NCBI RefSeq assembly: GCF_964275005.1
Contig: NC_092695.1
Coordinates: 15,267,697-15,331,696 of the forward strand
Length of the DNA: 64,000 bases
Origin: Diadema setosum
Taxonomy: Eukaryota > Echinodermata > Echinoidea > Diadematoida > Diadematidae
Direction of reading: 5' to 3'
This document shows, piece after piece, positions 61,214-64,000 of the stretch. Both the position numbers and the translations under genes were made by a program. The notes under the pieces were generated by a model that worked only from the letters and a program-made list of their open reading frames with translations, was not told the DNA's origin and ran no database searches. How positions within the stretch are numbered: position 1 is the stretch's first letter; each line of letters opens with the position of its first letter.

Positions 61214-61502
61214 GGACTGTAATTGCTGTAAGTCATTGATATTGGATCAATATTGTATTTTTAATTGATATATGTTGTATTCTTTATTTGGTATATATTT
61301 GCTTTTGTTTACCATTTTCTTCTTTGTTGAAATGTTTGAATAACTTAAAATTTATCTGTTCCTTTCATACTGAGGACTGTAATTGCTGTATGTCATTGAT
61401 ATTGGATCAATATTGTATTTTTAATTGATATATGTTGTATTCTTTATTTGGTATATATTTGCTTTTGTTTACCATTTTCTTCTTTGTCGAAATGTTTGAA
61501 TA
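61183..61502. repeat. 160 bp tandem duplication at the LINE 3' end
   Basis: The segment from ACTTAAAACTTATCTG through GAAATGTTTGAATA occurs twice (61,183-61,342 and 61,343-61,502), including the last codons and stop. The copies differ at a few bases only. Confidence 0.9.
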
Positions 61503-61611
61503 TGTATATGCATGTAAATATATGATATTTTTTCATTTTTGAAGCGCCATGAGCACTGAAAAGTGGACCTGTGCGCTATACAAGTAGCCACTATTATTAT
61601 TATTATTATTA

Positions 61612-63465
61612 CATTCATTCTTTATACTAAATACATGAAGGAAATTGATCATAATGACAAGTCAACTATATCTTATTGTTTGAACGTTCTCCTCTCTTTG
61701 AGTGCGTTTTATTGGTCTAATTGATACAGTTCTTCTAATTTACTGGTAAAACTGCGCATTTTAGATCAGCTTTGTGTTTTCAGTGTTAGACTTATATAAT
61801 ATATATTATATCTACTTAAATATAATATTTAGCCTAAGATAAGGAGAAATAATGAACAATACACTTCTATACATGGACGCCCGTTCGTCGTTTCTAAGGT
61901 AATATAACATTTGGCCACCTAACATTCATTCCTTATAAGGAATACATGAAGGTAGTTGTTCACAATGACAAGTCAACTATATCTTATTGTTTGAATGTTC
62001 TCCTCTATTTGAGTGCGTTTTATCGGTCTAATTGACACAGTTCGTCTAAATTACTGGGATAACAGCGCATTTTAGATAAGTTTTGTGTTTTTAGTGCTAG
62101 ACTTATATAATAATGGACGCCCTAAGTACTGATTTTATCATAGTACGCCCTAACACCGCATTCTAACATATCGTATTTCTCGAGCTTCTGCATTGCTTAT
62201 AATAGCGTACACTTATGAGAGAAAGATGAGTTTCCTGTCTCAGTCTTTCTCGCTCCGGTGTCAACAAATTCTGTGTTACCTTTTTCTTTTTTTTTTCTTC
62301 ACAAATCTCAGATATTTAGCATAGCATAAGGCCGAGTAATGAAGATAACACTTCTATACATGGATGCACGTGCGTCATTTCTTGGTTAAAACATAGATCA
62401 TTTGTCTACCTTACATTCATTCTTTATACCGAATACATAAAGGTTAGTTGATCACAATGAGAAGTCAACTATATCTTATTATTTGAACGTTCTCCTCTCT
62501 TTGAGTGCGTTTTATTGGTCTAGATATCAGAGTTCTTCTAATTTACTGGTATAACTGCGCATTTTAGATCAATTTTGTGTTTTTAGTCTTGACTTATTAC
62601 ATGGACATCCTAAGCACTAATTTTATCATAGTACGAACTAACGCCGCATTTTAATATGTATTATTTCTCCCGCTTCTGCATTGCTTATAGTATAGCGTAC
62701 ACTTATGACAGAAAGATGAGTTTCCTGTCTTTCAGTCATTGTCGCTCCGTTGTCAACAAATTTTTTGTTACCTTTTCTTTTTTTTTTCAAAAGTTGGGAT
62801 TTTTGGCTTAGTATAAGACGAAATAATGAGCAAAACACTTCTATACATGAATGCGAGTGCGTCGTTTCTTGGTTAAAACATAGATTGTTTGGCCACCCTA
62901 CATTCATTCTCTATAAGGAATACATGAAGGTAGTGTATCATAATAACAAGTCAACTATATCATTGTTTGAACGTTCTCCTCTCTTTGAGTGCGTTTTATT
63001 GGTCCAATTGACAGAATTCTTCTAATTTACTGGTATAACAGTAGATCAATTTTGTGTTTTTAGTGTTAGACTTATACATGGACCCCCTGAGTACTGATTT
63101 TATCATTGTACGAACTAACGCCACATTTTATTTTATACATATATTTCTGGTGCTTCGCCATTGCTTATTGTATATTACGTTCACTTATGAGACAAAGATG
63201 AGTTTCCTGTCTCTCAGTTATCGTCGCTCCGTTGTCAACAATATCGGTGTTACCTTTTCTTTTTTTCAAAAATCTCAGATATTTAGCCTAGCATAAGGCC
63301 AAATAATGAACATAACACTTCTATACATGGATGCACGTGCGTCATTTCTTGGTTAAAATCATTCGATCACCTCAATTTTGTGTTTTTAGTGCTAGACTTA
63401 TACATTGACCCCCTAAGTACTGATTTTATCATAGTACGAACTAACGCCGTGTTTTAATATATATG

Positions 63466-63500
<35 letters not shown>

Positions 63501-64000
63501 CTCGCGCTTTCGCATTGCTTATAGTATAGCGTGCATTTATGAGAGAAAGATGAGTTTCCTGTGTCTCAGTCATTGTCGCTCCGTTGTCAACAAATTCTGT
63601 GTTACCTTTTCTTTTTTTGAAAAGTTGGGATTTTGGCTTAGCATAAGGCCAAATAATAAGCAAAACACTTCTAGACATGGATGCACGCGTGTCGTTTCTT
63701 GGTTAAAACATAGATCGTTTGACCACCCTACATTCATTCTCTATAAGGAATACATGAACGTAATTAATCATAATGACAAGTCAACTATATCTTACTGTTT
63801 GAACGTTCTCCTCTCTTTGAGTGCGTTTTATTGGTCTAATTGGCAGAGTTCTTCTAATTTACTGGTATAACAGTGCATTTTAGATCAATTTTGTGTTTTT
63901 AATGTTACACTATGGACCCCCTAAGTACTGATTTTATCCTAGTACGAATCAACGCCACATTTTAATATATATATATATATATATATATTTCTCCCGCTTC
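61612..64000 (+). repeat. satellite monomers to the window end
   Basis: Five or so monomers, some truncated (61,800-61,830 and 63,355-63,375). The array continues past the window. Frames at 62,750-63,025 and 63,463-63,870 are the recurrent monomer frame, the latter extended upstream by the (TA)n. Confidence 0.9.
63464..63497. repeat. (TA)n microsatellite of a monomer
   Basis: Expanded AT run at the usual monomer position. Similar runs are at 33,525-33,556 and 63,966-63,988. Confidence 0.9.

Larger units (their letters stand above)
55990..61611 (+). mobile_element. near full-length L2/CR1-like LINE with 2A leader
   Basis: It interrupts a monomer between GACCACCTT and CATTCATTCTTT. The order is 5' UTR (with a nested MITE), a leader with a 2A peptide, endonuclease, RT, C-terminal tail ending at 61,213, 3' UTR, and (ATT)n to 61,611. 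The tail and 3' UTR match the four fragments in the 1,495 bp array. Many stops and frameshifts make it inactive. A clear TSD was not found. Confidence 0.85.

Noticed and set aside
1..64000. tRNA, rRNA or snRNA genes
   Set aside because: No stretch with the conserved tRNA A/B boxes in cloverleaf context, or rRNA/snRNA signatures, was recognised by eye. A covariance-model search would be needed to exclude them.

Overview
The window is eukaryotic, AT-rich, non-coding DNA from an animal, most likely a marine deuterostome such as an echinoderm. The reasons are an intron-and-repeat landscape, three kinds of non-LTR retrotransposon (L1-like, jockey/I-like and L2/CR1-like), a 2A peptide inside one of them (a feature reported from sea urchin and lancelet retrotransposons), and foldback transposons reminiscent of sea-urchin TU elements. 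The species is an inference. No intact host protein gene was found. Most open frames are satellite, microsatellite or MITE sequence read as protein, or pieces of broken retrotransposons.

Layout. 1-4.8 kb: unique intergenic or intronic sequence with one ~0.54 kb tandem duplication and a LINE 3' end. 4.8-8.05 kb: palindrome-rich small DNA elements, including a 427 bp MITE with a 9 bp target-site duplication (TSD) and a 1.3 kb foldback element. 8.05-13.09 kb: a 5.04 kb foldback element whose arms carry arrays of a ~163 bp unit rich in TGACCT/AGGTCA half-sites. 13.6-15.7 kb: a plus-strand jockey/I-like LINE. 15.7-19.1 kb: a minus-strand L1-like LINE. Both have lost the core of their reverse transcriptase (RT).

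19.1-64.0 kb is one satellite of ~480 bp monomers, running off the right end and opened by nested insertions: a 2,264 bp foldback element (20,242-22,505; 7 bp TSD), a 441 bp MITE (34,653-35,093), a 9,045 bp giant foldback element (36,013-45,057; 5 bp TSD), an 8,182 bp element with TA flanks holding a possible spliced transcription unit (46,608-54,789), and a near full-length L2/CR1-like LINE (about 55,990-61,611) that carries a 1,442 bp Harbinger-like MITE in its 5' UTR. Removing each insertion restores a continuous monomer. Two higher-order arrays are present: 1,182 bp (22.8-25.4 kb) and ~1,495 bp (25.4-31.7 kb). Each 1,495 bp unit carries a 72 bp palindrome, an RT fragment, and the 3' end of the same LINE family found at 58-61 kb.

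How the parts relate: LINE fragments landed in satellite monomers, the composite was amplified into higher-order repeats, and DNA transposons then broke up the array, two of them at the same spot in the monomer. The observations most worth following are the 9 kb foldback element, the leader-plus-2A N-terminus of the LINE, the composite satellite, and the 8.2 kb element with promoter-like and splice-like signals and a tandem array of RFX-type X-box motifs.
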